DNA of 64,000 bases from Verrucomicrobiota bacterium (GTDB taxonomy: Bacteria; Verrucomicrobiota; Kiritimatiellia; SS1-B-03-39; UBA6053), in NCBI GenBank assembly GCA_020831625.1, contig JAFIGD010000008.1:62001-126000 (forward strand), in the 5' to 3' direction. Shown here one piece after another: positions 24,281-32,770 of the stretch. The notes under the pieces are model-generated. The model was not told the DNA's origin and searched no databases. It saw only the letters and a program-made list of their open reading frames with translations. How positions within the stretch are numbered: position 1 is the first letter of the stretch; every line of letters begins with the position of its first letter. Made by a program: the position numbers and the translations under genes.

Positions 24281-25095
24281 AATGGACGTTTTAATACCAG
24301 AAAAACTGAGGTCGGGGAGAATATATGATGAAGGCGGGTGCGTTTATAGCGTCCGGAGCCTGGGAAGATCCGGCAGAGGGTTTCATCCAGGCGTGTCAGT
24401 ACCGGGGAGTTGTAGGGTTGAATATTTAAAAAATCACAGGGAATCGAAAAAGGCAGGAACTGAAAACAGGTTTGATGTTGCGGCATGAATCCGATCCGGT
24501 GGACCTGTTCCAGCAGCCAGGGCAGGGGGAGTCCGCGTTCTCTTGGGGTGAGTCCTTTTCGTGGTTTGCCGGTATCGCCCATGGACACAATCGGTTCGCG
24601 GATCAGCGCGTGTCCGCCCGGCTTCAGAACCCGGTGAAATTCCTCAAGCACCGTGGAGACTTTGGCAATGTGATGCAGGACGCCGAGGCAGGTAATCAGA
24701 TCAAACGAGCTGTCCGGAAAGGGGAGAAATCCGTCCGCCCGGGCCCCGGAGAACGTGCAGGGAACGCCGTGAAGCTCCGTTGTGTCCGCCATTCCGGACG
24801 AGGACTCATGAAGGGTGATGTGCCGGATGCGCGGAAGAATCGGACGCAGTTCGTCGCCGCTTCCGGCTCCGAAAGCCAGCACCCCGGCAAAGGTTTGTTC
24901 CGGGAGATGCCGAAAGCCGTGTCGAACATTTGCGGCATGATACGGGTAGCCGCGTGACGGTCGGATCCGGCCGTAAGCCTCACGCTCCTCCGCAAACCAT
25001 TTCTCCCGCTCAGAGAGCGGGAGGTTTTCGCCGTGGGGGATTTGAAAGGAGGGTTGCATCATGAAGTGGGGATTCAATCCGTACCTTCTGAGCAT
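24277..25095 (-). CDS. Class I SAM-dependent methyltransferase
   Basis: A 272-residue methyltransferase. The SAM-binding motif I reads VLAFGAGSGDELRPIL, followed by the acidic loop region ITLHESSSG, the post-I segment FPDSSFDLITCLGVLHHI (motif IV) and VLKPGGHALIREPI (motif VI). Upstream lie 65 residues rich in aromatic and charged residues with no known domain. GGAG 11 bases before the ATG supports the start at 25095. It lies first in a two-gene operon with the aminotransferase IV. The substrate is unknown; the motif after IV with HHI...EFHRVLKPGG is of the UbiE/COQ5 kind, used on many small molecules. Confidence 0.85.
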   Translation of the reverse strand: MLRRYGLNPHFMMQPSFQIPHGENLPLSEREKWFAEEREAYGRIRPSRGYPYHAANVRHGFRHLPEQTFAGVLAFGAGSGDELRPILPRIRHITLHESSSGMADTTELHGVPCTFSGARADGFLPFPDSSFDLITCLGVLHHIAKVSTVLEEFHRVLKPGGHALIREPIVSMGDTGKPRKGLTPRERGLPLPWLLEQVHRIGFMPQHQTCFQFLPFSIPCDFLNIQPYNSPVLTRLDETLCRIFPGSGRYKRTRLHHIFSPTSVFLVLKRPL

Positions 25096-25221
25096 AATTT
25101 TTCAAACTCCTTTCACAGAAGGGGCATTTTATTCTTTTCATCAAACTCTGATTCCGCAATACTTGCACAGTTGCAAGAAATCCTTGCAATACATGAAACC
25201 AACACAGGAAGGAAACATACG

Positions 25222-25374
25222 ATGAACTTGTATCGATCCAAGGGGATCATGTTCCTCATCCTTTCACCCTTATTGTTTTTACTTTATGTACTTGGAGCAA
25301 GAATTTGGTGCGAGATGATTATCGTACTCTTTCGTATTGCCGAAAACACAAGCCGACTTGTTGAGAAAAATTAA
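25222..25374 (+). CDS. Small membrane peptide, DUF4282-like C-terminus
   Basis: A 50-residue peptide with one membrane segment (IMFLILSPLLFLLYVLG) followed by ARIWCEMIIVLFRIAENTSRLVEK. The second part has the R-x-x-x-E-x-x-(I/V)-x-x-F-R-I-A-E-N pattern of the C-terminal half of DUF4282 membrane proteins, so this may be a short or truncated member. GGAAGG lies eight to ten bases before the ATG at 25222, which supports real translation; the longer frame upstream reads through unrelated sequence. It stands alone between divergent neighbours, with a TTTTCCGA palindrome six bases behind its stop codon. Confidence 0.55.
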   Translation: MNLYRSKGIMFLILSPLLFLLYVLGARIWCEMIIVLFRIAENTSRLVEKN

Positions 25375-25378
25375 TCCT

Positions 25379-25399
25379 GTTTTCCGATGTTCGGAAAAC
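25379..25399. repeat. TTTTCCGA/TCGGAAAA palindrome
   Basis: Nine-base arms GTTTTCCGA and TCGGAAAAC around TGT, four bases behind the stop of the small membrane peptide gene. It belongs to the family also present at 10.16 kb and 56.77 kb. Confidence 0.8.
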
Positions 25400-25465
25400 G
25401 CGGCTTTTCAGAGCCTTGATGTCGGTCGGGGTTGATTTGTTGACGGGTTACGGTAAGGGTCCCTG

Positions 25466-26272
25466 ATGATGAATACCCCGATGAAAACGCCTCTGTCCGC
25501 CACAAAAATTCTCATTGGCATCAATGTGCTTGTCTATGTATCGGTGAACGTGCTGCTTCCGAATCTGGAGGATCTCTGGGCGCTCTTACCGCTTTATTTC
25601 CCTGAAAACGATCTGTTTCGTTCCTGGCAGTTTTTGACGCATATGTTTATGCATGGCAATACCGGGCATTTGTTTTTCAACATGTTCGCTCTGTTTTCGT
25701 TCGGCAGTGTGTTGGAGCGAATCTGGGGCCCGAAGCGCTTTGTCCTGTTTTATCTGGTGGTCGGCCTTGGAGCCGGGTTTATTTATACGGGTGTGAATCA
25801 ATTTGAGTTCCGGTCCACCCGGCAAGCCCTGATGACCGAAGGTCTTACGGCGGAACAGCTTGATCGTGTGGGCGAATCGCAGGATTTACAGGCCTTCGCG
25901 CTGCAAATTCTCCGGGAGAATCCCCGGGCCCTGGATTCGGTTGAACCGGAAACGATCCGTGATCTGTTCATGACGTTTTATATTCCGGTTGTGGGCGCTT
26001 CCGGGGCGATTTACGGGATTCTGACCGCGTTTGGTCTGTTGTTCCCCGAGGCGAAACTCAGTCTGATTTTTCTCCCGGTGCCCGTGGCCGCGAAGTTCTT
26101 TATTCCGGCACTGCTGTTGCTGGATTTGTTCTCCGGGGTCACCGGCTTTTCGCTTTTCGGCGGGGGAATTGCCCACTTCGCGCATCTGGGCGGCGCCTTG
26201 ATCGGGTTCGTATTGATGTTGCTTTGGAAAAAAGAACTGTCTGGGATTGACCGCGTCGTTCGATTCGGCTAA
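25466..26272 (+). CDS. Rhomboid-family intramembrane serine protease
   Basis: An inner-membrane protease that cleaves within or next to membrane segments. The 268-residue protein shows HLFFNMFALFSFGSVLERIWG (the oxyanion-side His and Asn, TM2), a catalytic VVGASGAIYGIL with Ser179 in TM4, and AHFAHLGGALIGF with the catalytic His240 in TM6, and is followed by a short charged tail. There is a large soluble insertion of about 75 residues between TM3 and TM4 (VNQFEFRSTRQ to ETIRDLF), longer than in GlpG, probably periplasmic or cytosolic. It lies between the small membrane peptide and tRNA-Ser and has no partner gene. Substrate unknown. Confidence 0.92.
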   Translation: MMNTPMKTPLSATKILIGINVLVYVSVNVLLPNLEDLWALLPLYFPENDLFRSWQFLTHMFMHGNTGHLFFNMFALFSFGSVLERIWGPKRFVLFYLVVGLGAGFIYTGVNQFEFRSTRQALMTEGLTAEQLDRVGESQDLQAFALQILRENPRALDSVEPETIRDLFMTFYIPVVGASGAIYGILTAFGLLFPEAKLSLIFLPVPVAAKFFIPALLLLDLFSGVTGFSLFGGGIAHFAHLGGALIGFVLMLLWKKELSGIDRVVRFG

Positions 26273-26288
26273 GGACTCATCCTCTTTC

Positions 26289-26382
<94 letters not shown>

Positions 26383-26394
26383 TTATGACGGTTT

Positions 26395-26424
26395 ACGAGT
26401 GTCGGAAACGGCACTCGTTTTTTT
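26395..26424 (+). terminator. Intrinsic terminator behind tRNA-Ser
   Basis: Arms ACGAGTGTCG and CGGCACTCGT around a GAAA tetraloop, immediately followed by seven T residues. It lies 15 bases behind the CCA end of the tRNA and 37 bases before the next gene, a textbook Rho-independent terminator. Confidence 0.9.
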
Positions 26425-26460
26425 ATTTGTGATTTTTTGTATTTGAGAGAAGTGTGACGC

Positions 26461-27156
26461 ATGCACTTACACAGTCTTCATCATGTTTCGTTCGAAGGTT
26501 TGGGCCGGATTGCGGACTGGGCGGATTGTCGCGGATGGACCCGAAGCGCCACCTGGCAGCATCGCGGTGACCCGCTCCCGAATCTGGAGGATGTGGATTT
26601 ACTTTGCATTATGGGCGGTCCGATGAGTGTGGGGGATGAACATCTTTTTCCCTGGCTTGCCCCCGAGAAGGTCCTGATTCAGGAGGCGTTAGCCCGAAAC
26701 ATCCCCACAATCGGGGTTTGTCTGGGGGCTCAATTGATTGCCGATGTCTCCGGCGCACCTGTTGCACAGATGCCGCATAAGGAAATCGGATGGTACGACA
26801 TTTGGAAACTGGAGGTTGCTTGCCCGCTTTCCTGGATGCGCACATTTCCTGACACACTGAAGGTTTTACATTGGCACGGGGATCAGTTTGCAATCCCCCC
26901 CGGTGCAACCCCGCTTTGGTCCAGCGCGGCTTGTCCAAACCAGGGATTTGCCCTCGGGTCGGCTTTGGCTCTCCAGTTTCATCTTGAACTTTCCCGCGAA
27001 AACCTTGCGTTATTAGTGGATCATGCCGGGGATGAACTCATTTCCGAGAGCCCTTCGGTCCAAACCGATGACGAAATCCTCGCTGCGGTTCATCCCTTTG
27101 TTCAGACGGCCGATGTATTGTACCGGCTTTTGGATGACTGGCTGAAAACCCTGTAA
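26461..27156 (+). CDS. Type 1 glutamine amidotransferase (GMP-synthase-like)
   Basis: A stand-alone class I glutamine amidotransferase domain of 231 residues. The catalytic nucleophile is Cys87 in IPTIGVCLGAQLIADV, and the His-Glu of the triad lies in LALQFHLELSR. The region LLCIMGGPMSVGDEHLFPWLAPEK is a typical oxyanion-loop start in the GATase1_GMP_synthase-like group, which hydrolyses glutamine or gamma-glutamyl compounds. No synthetase partner lies beside it, so it may act on gamma-glutamyl substrates on its own. It is a single gene in front of nrdJ, separated by 162 bases. Confidence 0.9.
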   Translation: MHLHSLHHVSFEGLGRIADWADCRGWTRSATWQHRGDPLPNLEDVDLLCIMGGPMSVGDEHLFPWLAPEKVLIQEALARNIPTIGVCLGAQLIADVSGAPVAQMPHKEIGWYDIWKLEVACPLSWMRTFPDTLKVLHWHGDQFAIPPGATPLWSSAACPNQGFALGSALALQFHLELSRENLALLVDHAGDELISESPSVQTDDEILAAVHPFVQTADVLYRLLDDWLKTL

Positions 27157-27186
27157 ACCTTGGCTCTTTGTGTTATTTTTAAAAAT

Positions 27187-27240
27187 CTACAGATTGTAGT
27201 CTTGACCTCAATAGTTCTTATACACTACAACATGTAGTGT
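27187..27240. promoter_or_regulatory. Paired CTACA-N3-TGTAG palindromes upstream of nrdJ
   Basis: Two palindromes with the same core lie 38 bases apart, centre to centre: CTACA-GAT-TGTAG at 27187-27199 and a longer ACACTACA-ACA-TGTAGTGT at 27222-27240. A -35-like TTGACC (27202-27207) lies between them, so the second would cover a -10 region. They look like repressor operators of the nrdJ promoter. NrdR boxes are similar (ACAC..GTGT ends) but are normally 16 bases with a shorter spacing, so NrdR is only one possibility. Confidence 0.6.
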
Positions 27241-27318
27241 TTCATATCCGACAAAAAGAATCCTTTTTCGTTGATTTATTTGCAAGTCGCTTAACCTCAT
27301 ATCCTTGGAGAACCTCCC

Positions 27319-30090
27319 ATGCCGCAGACATCAGATCCCGCTTCCGCAACCCCCGGACTTTCTTTTAAGCGCGTTTTCAGTCGTGAGGGCAAACATCCCT
27401 TTGACGAAATCAGTTGGGAACGGCGCTCAGCCACGATCAGCGATGACAAAGGAGGCGTGTTGTTTGAGCAGCATGATGTGGAAGTTCCCTCCACCTGGTC
27501 GATGCTGGCCACAAACATTGTGGCCTCCAAGTATTTTTATGGCAAAGTGGGGTCGGAAGAACGCGAATTTTCATTGAAACAGTTGATTCATCGCGTGTGC
27601 CGCACGATTGCGGACTGGGGGAAACTGGACGGATACTTTGCCGCGGAGGCGGATGCTGAGGTTTTTTACGAGGAGTTGTGCTGGCTGTGTGTGAACCAGC
27701 ACGGAGCCTTCAACTCGCCGGTATGGTTCAACTGCGGACTGTTTCAGGAATACGGAGTGGGGGAAGGAAGCGGGGAGGGGAGCTTTTTCTGGGATCCGGC
27801 GGCCCGAACGATCCGCCGCGCCACAACCCAGTATGAATATCCCCAGTGTTCGGCGTGCTTTATTCAGTCGGTGGATGACACCATGGACAGCATCATGGCA
27901 CTGGCGCAGAGTGAGGCGATGCTGTTTAAATTTGGCAGTGGAACTGGAACAGATCTGAGCACGATTCGCAGTACCCGGGAAAACATGAGCGGCGGGGGCA
28001 GTCCCAGTGGTCCGTTGAGCTTTTTGCGGGTCTATGACGCGGTGGCTTCGGTGGTGAAAAGCGGCGGTAAAACCCGCCGGGCCGCGAAAATGAACAGTTT
28101 GAAGGTGACGCATCCGGATATTATGGAGTTTGTCGAAGCGAAAACCAAGGAGGAGGAAAAGGCCTGGGCCTTGATTGAACAGGGATACAGCGGGGATTTT
28201 AACGGCGATGCGTACGGGTCGGTGGCTTTTCAAAATGAAAATCTCAGTGTCCGGGTGACGGACGCGTTTATGCAGGCGGCTCAGGAGGATAAGGACTGGG
28301 TCACGAGCTGGGTGACGGATCCGGGCAAGGCGGGCCCCGTCTATAAAGCCCGGGATGTGTTGAATGCCATGGCAAAGGGGACCTGGATCTGCGGGGATCC
28401 CGGGGTGCAGTATGAAGACACCATTCAGCGATGGCACACCTGTCCGGAATCTGGGCCGATTAACGCGAGCAACCCCTGTTCGGAATACATGTTTTTGGAT
28501 GATACCGCCTGTAATCTTGCCTCATTGAATCTGATGAAGTTCGTGCTTCCGGACGGCTCGTTCGCCACGGACCGGTTCCGTTCGGCGGTGGACATTTTTA
28601 TCACCGCTCAGGAAATCATTGTGGACCGGGCCAGCTATCCAACGGAACAGATTGCGTTCAACAGTCACCTGTATCGTACGCTGGGCCTGGGATATGCCAA
28701 TCTCGGGGCGCTGTTGATGGCGGAGGGGTTGAGTTATGACTCGGATGAGGGCCGCAGCCTTGCGGGGGCCATTACCGCGATTATGCATCTGGAGGCCTAC
28801 TGTCAGTCGGCCCGTCTGGCGAAGGTCAAGGGGCCCTTCGAACCGTATGCGGCGAATCACAAATCGATGCTGCGGGTCATTCAGCAACATGTGGATGCGG
28901 TGCAGGGCATCGGTCAGGGATGCCCGGCGGCGTTGCGGGGTGTGGCGGAATCGCTGGGGGAGGATGTGCTCGCGCTGGGACGGAATCACGGATACCGAAA
29001 CGCGCAAGTGACCGTGCTTGCACCGACCGGCACCATCGGGTTTCTGATGGACTGCGACACCACCGGCATCGAACCGGATATCGCTCTGGTGAAATACAAA
29101 CTTCTTGCCGGAGGCGGGATGCTGAAACTGGTGAATCAGACGGTTCCCATGGCGCTGAAGCATCTCGGGTATTCCAAGGAATCGATTTCCGAAATCATCG
29201 AATATATTTCCGAGACCGATACGATTGAGGGTGCGCCGGGTTTGAAGGATGATCACCTTTCGGTGTTTGATTGCGCGTTCAAACCCAGAAACGGCACCCG
29301 GAGTCTGCATTATCAGGCGCATCTCCGCATGATGGCGGCGGCGCAGCCGTTCCTGTCCGGCGCGATCAGCAAAACGGTGAACATGCCGAAAAACGCGACC
29401 GTTGAAGAAATTGCCGAAACCTATCTGGAAGGCTGGAAACTAGGCTTAAAGGCGGTGGCGATTTACCGCGACGGCAGCAAGCGCAGTCAGCCGGTTAATT
29501 CCGGGAAAGAAGAGAAAAAGGCTGATCCCGGGGAACAGGGCGGTCCGCGCAGACAGCGGCTGCCGGACACCCGTCATTCGCTCACGCACAAGTTCGAAGT
29601 GGCCGGACATGAAGGCTATCTCAATGTCGGGTTGTATCCTGATGGTTCTCCCGGCGAACTTTTCATTACCATGGCGAAAGAGGGCAGTACTGTGGGCGGG
29701 CTGATGGACTGTTTCGGCACCGCGGTGAGTATTTGTCTGCAATACGGTGTGCCGGTTGAGGCCTTGAACCGCAAATTTATGCATGCACGTTTTGAACCGA
29801 GCGGTTTTACCAAGAATCCCGATATTCCCATGGCCAAGAGTTTGGTGGATTACATTTTCCGCTGGCTGCAACTGACTTTTGTTGAAGTAAAGGATTCCTC
29901 CGCAAAGATCGCGGACACGGCACCGCCGCCCTCGGTGAAGTCGCAATCTGCGGGATCCGATCGGGTGGATGCCCAGTTTGAGCATTTCATGGATGACGCT
30001 CCGGCCTGTGACATATGCGGAAGCATCACTGTCCGGAACGGCGCCTGCTACAAATGTTTTAACTGCGGGAACTCAATGGGTTGCTCTTAA
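27319..30090 (+). CDS. nrdJ: Vitamin B12-dependent ribonucleoside-diphosphate reductase (class II)
   Basis: This adenosylcobalamin-dependent enzyme reduces ribonucleotides to deoxyribonucleotides and works with or without oxygen. The 923-residue protein has the N-terminal reductase region beginning KRVFSREGKHPFDEISWERR, the substrate-binding PQCSACFIQSVDDTMDSIM, the active-site NPCSEYMFLDDTACNLASLNL with the thiyl cysteine, and LTHKFEVAGHEGYLNVGLYPDG (TSCPD-like domain). It ends in a C-terminal redox/zinc tail ACDICGSITVRNGACYKC with CGNSMGCS. No class I nrdAB genes are visible here, suggesting that it is the main reductase. The ATG at 27319 has GGAG about 10 bases upstream. Two palindromes in the promoter region suggest repression. 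Confidence 0.96.
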   Translation: MPQTSDPASATPGLSFKRVFSREGKHPFDEISWERRSATISDDKGGVLFEQHDVEVPSTWSMLATNIVASKYFYGKVGSEEREFSLKQLIHRVCRTIADWGKLDGYFAAEADAEVFYEELCWLCVNQHGAFNSPVWFNCGLFQEYGVGEGSGEGSFFWDPAARTIRRATTQYEYPQCSACFIQSVDDTMDSIMALAQSEAMLFKFGSGTGTDLSTIRSTRENMSGGGSPSGPLSFLRVYDAVASVVKSGGKTRRAAKMNSLKVTHPDIMEFVEAKTKEEEKAWALIEQGYSGDFNGDAYGSVAFQNENLSVRVTDAFMQAAQEDKDWVTSWVTDPGKAGPVYKARDVLNAMAKGTWICGDPGVQYEDTIQRWHTCPESGPINASNPCSEYMFLDDTACNLASLNLMKFVLPDGSFATDRFRSAVDIFITAQEIIVDRASYPTEQIAFNSHLYRTLGLGYANLGALLMAEGLSYDSDEGRSLAGAITAIMHLEAYCQSARLAKVKGPFEPYAANHKSMLRVIQQHVDAVQGIGQGCPAALRGVAESLGEDVLALGRNHGYRNAQVTVLAPTGTIGFLMDCDTTGIEPDIALVKYKLLAGGGMLKLVNQTVPMALKHLGYSKESISEIIEYISETDTIEGAPGLKDDHLSVFDCAFKPRNGTRSLHYQAHLRMMAAAQPFLSGAISKTVNMPKNATVEEIAETYLEGWKLGLKAVAIYRDGSKRSQPVNSGKEEKKADPGEQGGPRRQRLPDTRHSLTHKFEVAGHEGYLNVGLYPDGSPGELFITMAKEGSTVGGLMDCFGTAVSICLQYGVPVEALNRKFMHARFEPSGFTKNPDIPMAKSLVDYIFRWLQLTFVEVKDSSAKIADTAPPPSVKSQSAGSDRVDAQFEHFMDDAPACDICGSITVRNGACYKCFNCGNSMGCS

Positions 30091-30350
30091 CAAACGATCA
30101 TGCTGCGGTATCGACCTTCCCACAGGGTGCCGCAAACATCGTGTTGATCATTAAACCAGACGGAAAAACTCTGTTTCAATATCCGCATGAACGCGGGTAA
30201 AGAGTGCATGCGAGCCTCCAAGGCCTTTTTCATTTCCTGCTTTTCTTTATCCGTGCCGATCCGATAGGCATTCACCCATTTTGCCACTTTTTCCTCAGGC
30301 CAGACTCTGCGGATGCGACGCACCAGCTCTTCATAATCCACCTGTTGCAC
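30087..30350 (-). pseudogene. Fragment of a REP-associated tyrosine transposase (RAYT)
   Basis: The 87-codon frame ends MHSLPAFMRILKQSFSVWFN and DVCGTLWEGRYRSMIV, matching the C-terminal part of TnpA_REP/Y1 transposases (normally ...FMKxLKQRFSxWYNxxHxRxGTLWExRFKSVLV). The HUH catalytic N-terminal half is absent and the frame stops directly at the point where the C-terminal domain should continue. It lies antisense between nrdJ and queE, overlapping the nrdJ stop by four bases. It is a decayed fragment, not an active enzyme. Such enzymes mobilise REP-like palindromes, so a past source of small repeats existed in this genome. Confidence 0.72.
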
Positions 30351-30391
30351 GGCGGATTTGCTTTTCGCTGTGGCCGTGTTATCAGGGGGGG

Positions 30392-31039
30392 ATGAATGAA
30401 ACGTTGACGGTTAATGAGTTGTTTTTCAGTATTCAGGGCGAGGGTGACCGGGCGGGTTGGCCCTGCATCTTCATCCGCCTGTCGTTTTGCAACCTGCGCT
30501 GCGCCTGGTGTGATTCGGAGTACACCTTTTATGAGGGCAGGGAAATGAGCATCGATGAAGTGATGGATGCGGTTTCCGGCTATCCGTGCAAGCTGGTGGA
30601 GGTCACTGGAGGGGAACCGCTGGCGCAGGCCGGGGCTTTTCCTCTCATGACCCGACTTTGCGATGCGGGATACGAGGTGATGCTGGAAACGTCCGGCAGT
30701 CTGGATATCGGTCAGGTCGATCCGCGCGTCCGCCGCATTATGGACTTGAAATGTCCGGGCTCGGGCATGGTCAGCCGCAACCGTATGGCGAATTTATCTC
30801 TCCTGACCAAAACCGATGAGCTGAAGTTTGTCATCACCGACCGTCTTGATTACGAGTGGGCCAAGGAAATTGTGCTGCGGGAAAAGCTGCCCGAGCGCTG
30901 CCCGGTTTTGTTTTCACCGGTTTGGGGCAAAATCGAATTTCAGGAACTTGCGGAATGGATTCTGGACGACGGCCTGCCGGTCCGGTTTCAACTCCAGCTT
31001 CACAAGTTTATCTGGGATCCGAACGCCCGGGGCGTTTGA
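30392..31039 (+). CDS. queE: 7-carboxy-7-deazaguanine synthase
   Basis: A radical-SAM enzyme that converts 6-carboxytetrahydropterin into 7-carboxy-7-deazaguanine, on the way to queuosine and other 7-deazapurines. The 215-residue protein shows ELFFSIQGEGDRAGWPCIFI, the iron-sulfur-binding CNLRCAWCDSEYTF (CxxxCxxC), EVTGGEPLAQ and LETSGSLDIG in the QueE layout. The ATG at 30392 lies directly behind a run of G residues that can act as a Shine-Dalgarno. There is no other queuosine gene in the window. An antisense RAYT fragment overlaps the region immediately upstream. Confidence 0.93.
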   Translation: MNETLTVNELFFSIQGEGDRAGWPCIFIRLSFCNLRCAWCDSEYTFYEGREMSIDEVMDAVSGYPCKLVEVTGGEPLAQAGAFPLMTRLCDAGYEVMLETSGSLDIGQVDPRVRRIMDLKCPGSGMVSRNRMANLSLLTKTDELKFVITDRLDYEWAKEIVLREKLPERCPVLFSPVWGKIEFQELAEWILDDGLPVRFQLQLHKFIWDPNARGV

Positions 31040-31043
31040 GGGG

Positions 31044-32276
31044 TTATTCCTCCGGGGGCGTGCTTTCGGCCGTTTCTTCCTCTGCCGTGGCATCCGGCCC
31101 GGTTTGATCTGTTTCCTCTTCATTCGTTGACGCATCGTCCGGAATCACCTCCCGCAATTCCGCCAGCTGTTCTGTGATTTCAGCAAGCCGTTGCTCTTTC
31201 GCTTCAAGTTGCCGATGCGCATGGGTCAATTCATTCAGGGTGTCGGTCAGCCGCGCAAGGTTTGCGCTGAGCATTTCCCGGAGTTCTGCGCTTTCGGCCT
31301 CCCGCCGTTTTGCGGTGGCTTCGGCATCCTGTTTGGCTTCCAGTTCCAGCGTTTGCCGATTCAGGCGGCGGTTGAGTTCGATGACCGTTTCCTCCAACAG
31401 CGGAACCCCGGCGGTCTGCTCCCGGAGCGTTTCGATTTCCTGATAGGCCTGCTCCAGTTTTTCAAAACGCTCCCTTGACTCGGAGGCACAGGTGCTCAGA
31501 TGCGCCCTTAATTCCTCAATTTCCGCCTCGTTCGCTCCCCGTTCCTGTTCAAGCGCCTGTTCCGCGGCCAGTAAATCCGCCCGGAATGTTTGAATCTGCA
31601 CCGCCCGTTCCGCATCGCGCTCGCGGACATTCGCAAGCGCTTCGCTCAGACCCTCGTTCTCTGTCTCCAAGGCGTTGGCCCGGTCCTGCAAAAGATTGTT
31701 GAACCGGCGCAGATCCTGCAACTCCCGGGTTGTGTCCTGAGTGCTGCTTTCTTTTTCTCTCTGAAGACGCGCGATTTCGCGTTGACTCTCCTGAAGTTGA
31801 TCCCTTTGCTGATTCAGAACCCGCTCCCGTTCCCGCAAGGCCATTTGCAGGTCCAGATTGCGCCGCTCCACCTCCAACAATCGCTGTGAGTCGGCCAGCG
31901 CTTTTTCTTTGGCCTCAATGTACAGTCTTTCGTAGTGGGTGGAATCCTGCACGTCCGGCGTCACACGGGACGGTTGTTCCGCGGGTCCGGTTTCCGGAGA
32001 AATTTCCGCGAGCTTCTCTTCAAGGTTTTCAATCCGGAATTCAACAATGTTGGTGTTAAACGCCGGATCACTCTCCTGAATCCCCCGGAGAAGCTCAAGC
32101 GCCTGTTCGTAGAGGGCGGCGGCGGCGGGCGCGTTTCCCTGTGCGGCCTGCTCATCACCGTCCATCAAAGCGATCACGGCCTGCGACAACATGTTTTCCA
32201 GCGAATCATTTTCGGCAAACAGATTCAAACCGGACAGACTAAAGATAAGAATCAGCAAAAGGTGGCGGGTTTTCAT
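31044..32276 (-). CDS. Exported coiled-coil protein (A)
   Basis: A 410-residue protein with a cleavable signal peptide (MKTRHLLLILIFSLSGLNLF, then AEND). A short helical domain with a TPR-like segment (APAAAALYEQALELLRGIQESDP) is followed by about 230 residues of heptad-patterned Glu/Arg/Leu-rich coiled coil (ALRERERVLNQQRDQLQESQ and similar) and an acidic Thr/Glu/Pro tail (EETDQTGPDATAEEETAEST). No enzyme motif is present. Its overall build is the same as the protein at 48275-49858. It sits behind queE tail-to-tail (5 bases apart) with no ribosome site visible. Likely a periplasmic structural or scaffold protein; function unknown. Confidence 0.75.
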   Translation of the reverse strand: MKTRHLLLILIFSLSGLNLFAENDSLENMLSQAVIALMDGDEQAAQGNAPAAAALYEQALELLRGIQESDPAFNTNIVEFRIENLEEKLAEISPETGPAEQPSRVTPDVQDSTHYERLYIEAKEKALADSQRLLEVERRNLDLQMALRERERVLNQQRDQLQESQREIARLQREKESSTQDTTRELQDLRRFNNLLQDRANALETENEGLSEALANVRERDAERAVQIQTFRADLLAAEQALEQERGANEAEIEELRAHLSTCASESRERFEKLEQAYQEIETLREQTAGVPLLEETVIELNRRLNRQTLELEAKQDAEATAKRREAESAELREMLSANLARLTDTLNELTHAHRQLEAKEQRLAEITEQLAELREVIPDDASTNEEETDQTGPDATAEEETAESTPPEE

Positions 32277-32347
32277 AAGATCGAATGGGGTTTAAATGGA
32301 GCGTCGTTCTGTAATAACGTCCTGACAGGGATTGTCACGAGATTTCA

Positions 32348-32770
32348 TTACAGGCGAAAGTGATGATGCATGGAAAACGCGGCGGGGTGATGCCGGATTT
32401 CAGGCGGCGGCCCTCCCGGTTCGCCAATGACTTCGACAATATCGAAGCGCACATGTTCAGGGGGAGGGGATAAACGTCTGGCGTAGCGGGCGGCGGCGCG
32501 GCTGAGCCGGTACCGTTTCCGGGCGTCCACCGCTTTCCGGGGCGCCTCCAGTCCTTCAACCGCCCGGGTTTTGACCTCGATGATCACCAGCACATCCCCC
32601 TCGCGTCCCAACAGATCCAGCTCATCGTGTTTGCCGACCCGGACCCTTCGCCCCAGAATTTTTATGCCCCGGGTTTTCAAAAACCGCTCCGCCTGTTTTT
32701 CGCCCCACAGACCCAGCCGCAAGTGGGGCGCGGACTTCGGGCGGGTCAAAAACGCGAAAAGCCTTATCAT
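32348..32770 (-). CDS. yraN: YraN/UPF0102-family protein
   Basis: A small restriction-nuclease-fold protein (140 residues) of unknown cellular role, often located near genome-maintenance genes. The central pattern GLWGEKQAERFLKTRGIKIL, RRVRVGKHDELDLLGREGDVLVIIEVKTR reads GE.A...L...G, then D-L-x(n)-EVK, the PD-(D/E)XK-like core of the family. The ATG at 32770 shares one base with the stop codon of the SDR gene (TGATG), so it is the last gene of the purK-purE-dprE1-like-dprE2-like operon. No catalytic activity has been settled for the family in general. Confidence 0.85.
   Translation of the reverse strand: MIRLFAFLTRPKSAPHLRLGLWGEKQAERFLKTRGIKILGRRVRVGKHDELDLLGREGDVLVIIEVKTRAVEGLEAPRKAVDARKRYRLSRAAARYARRLSPPPEHVRFDIVEVIGEPGGPPPEIRHHPAAFSMHHHFRL

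Noticed and set aside
27187-27240. NrdR boxes
   Set aside because: As a firm call: the palindromes are 13 and 19 bases with a 38-base spacing, unlike the usual 16-base boxes at 31-32 bases. Kept only as an operator of unknown regulator.
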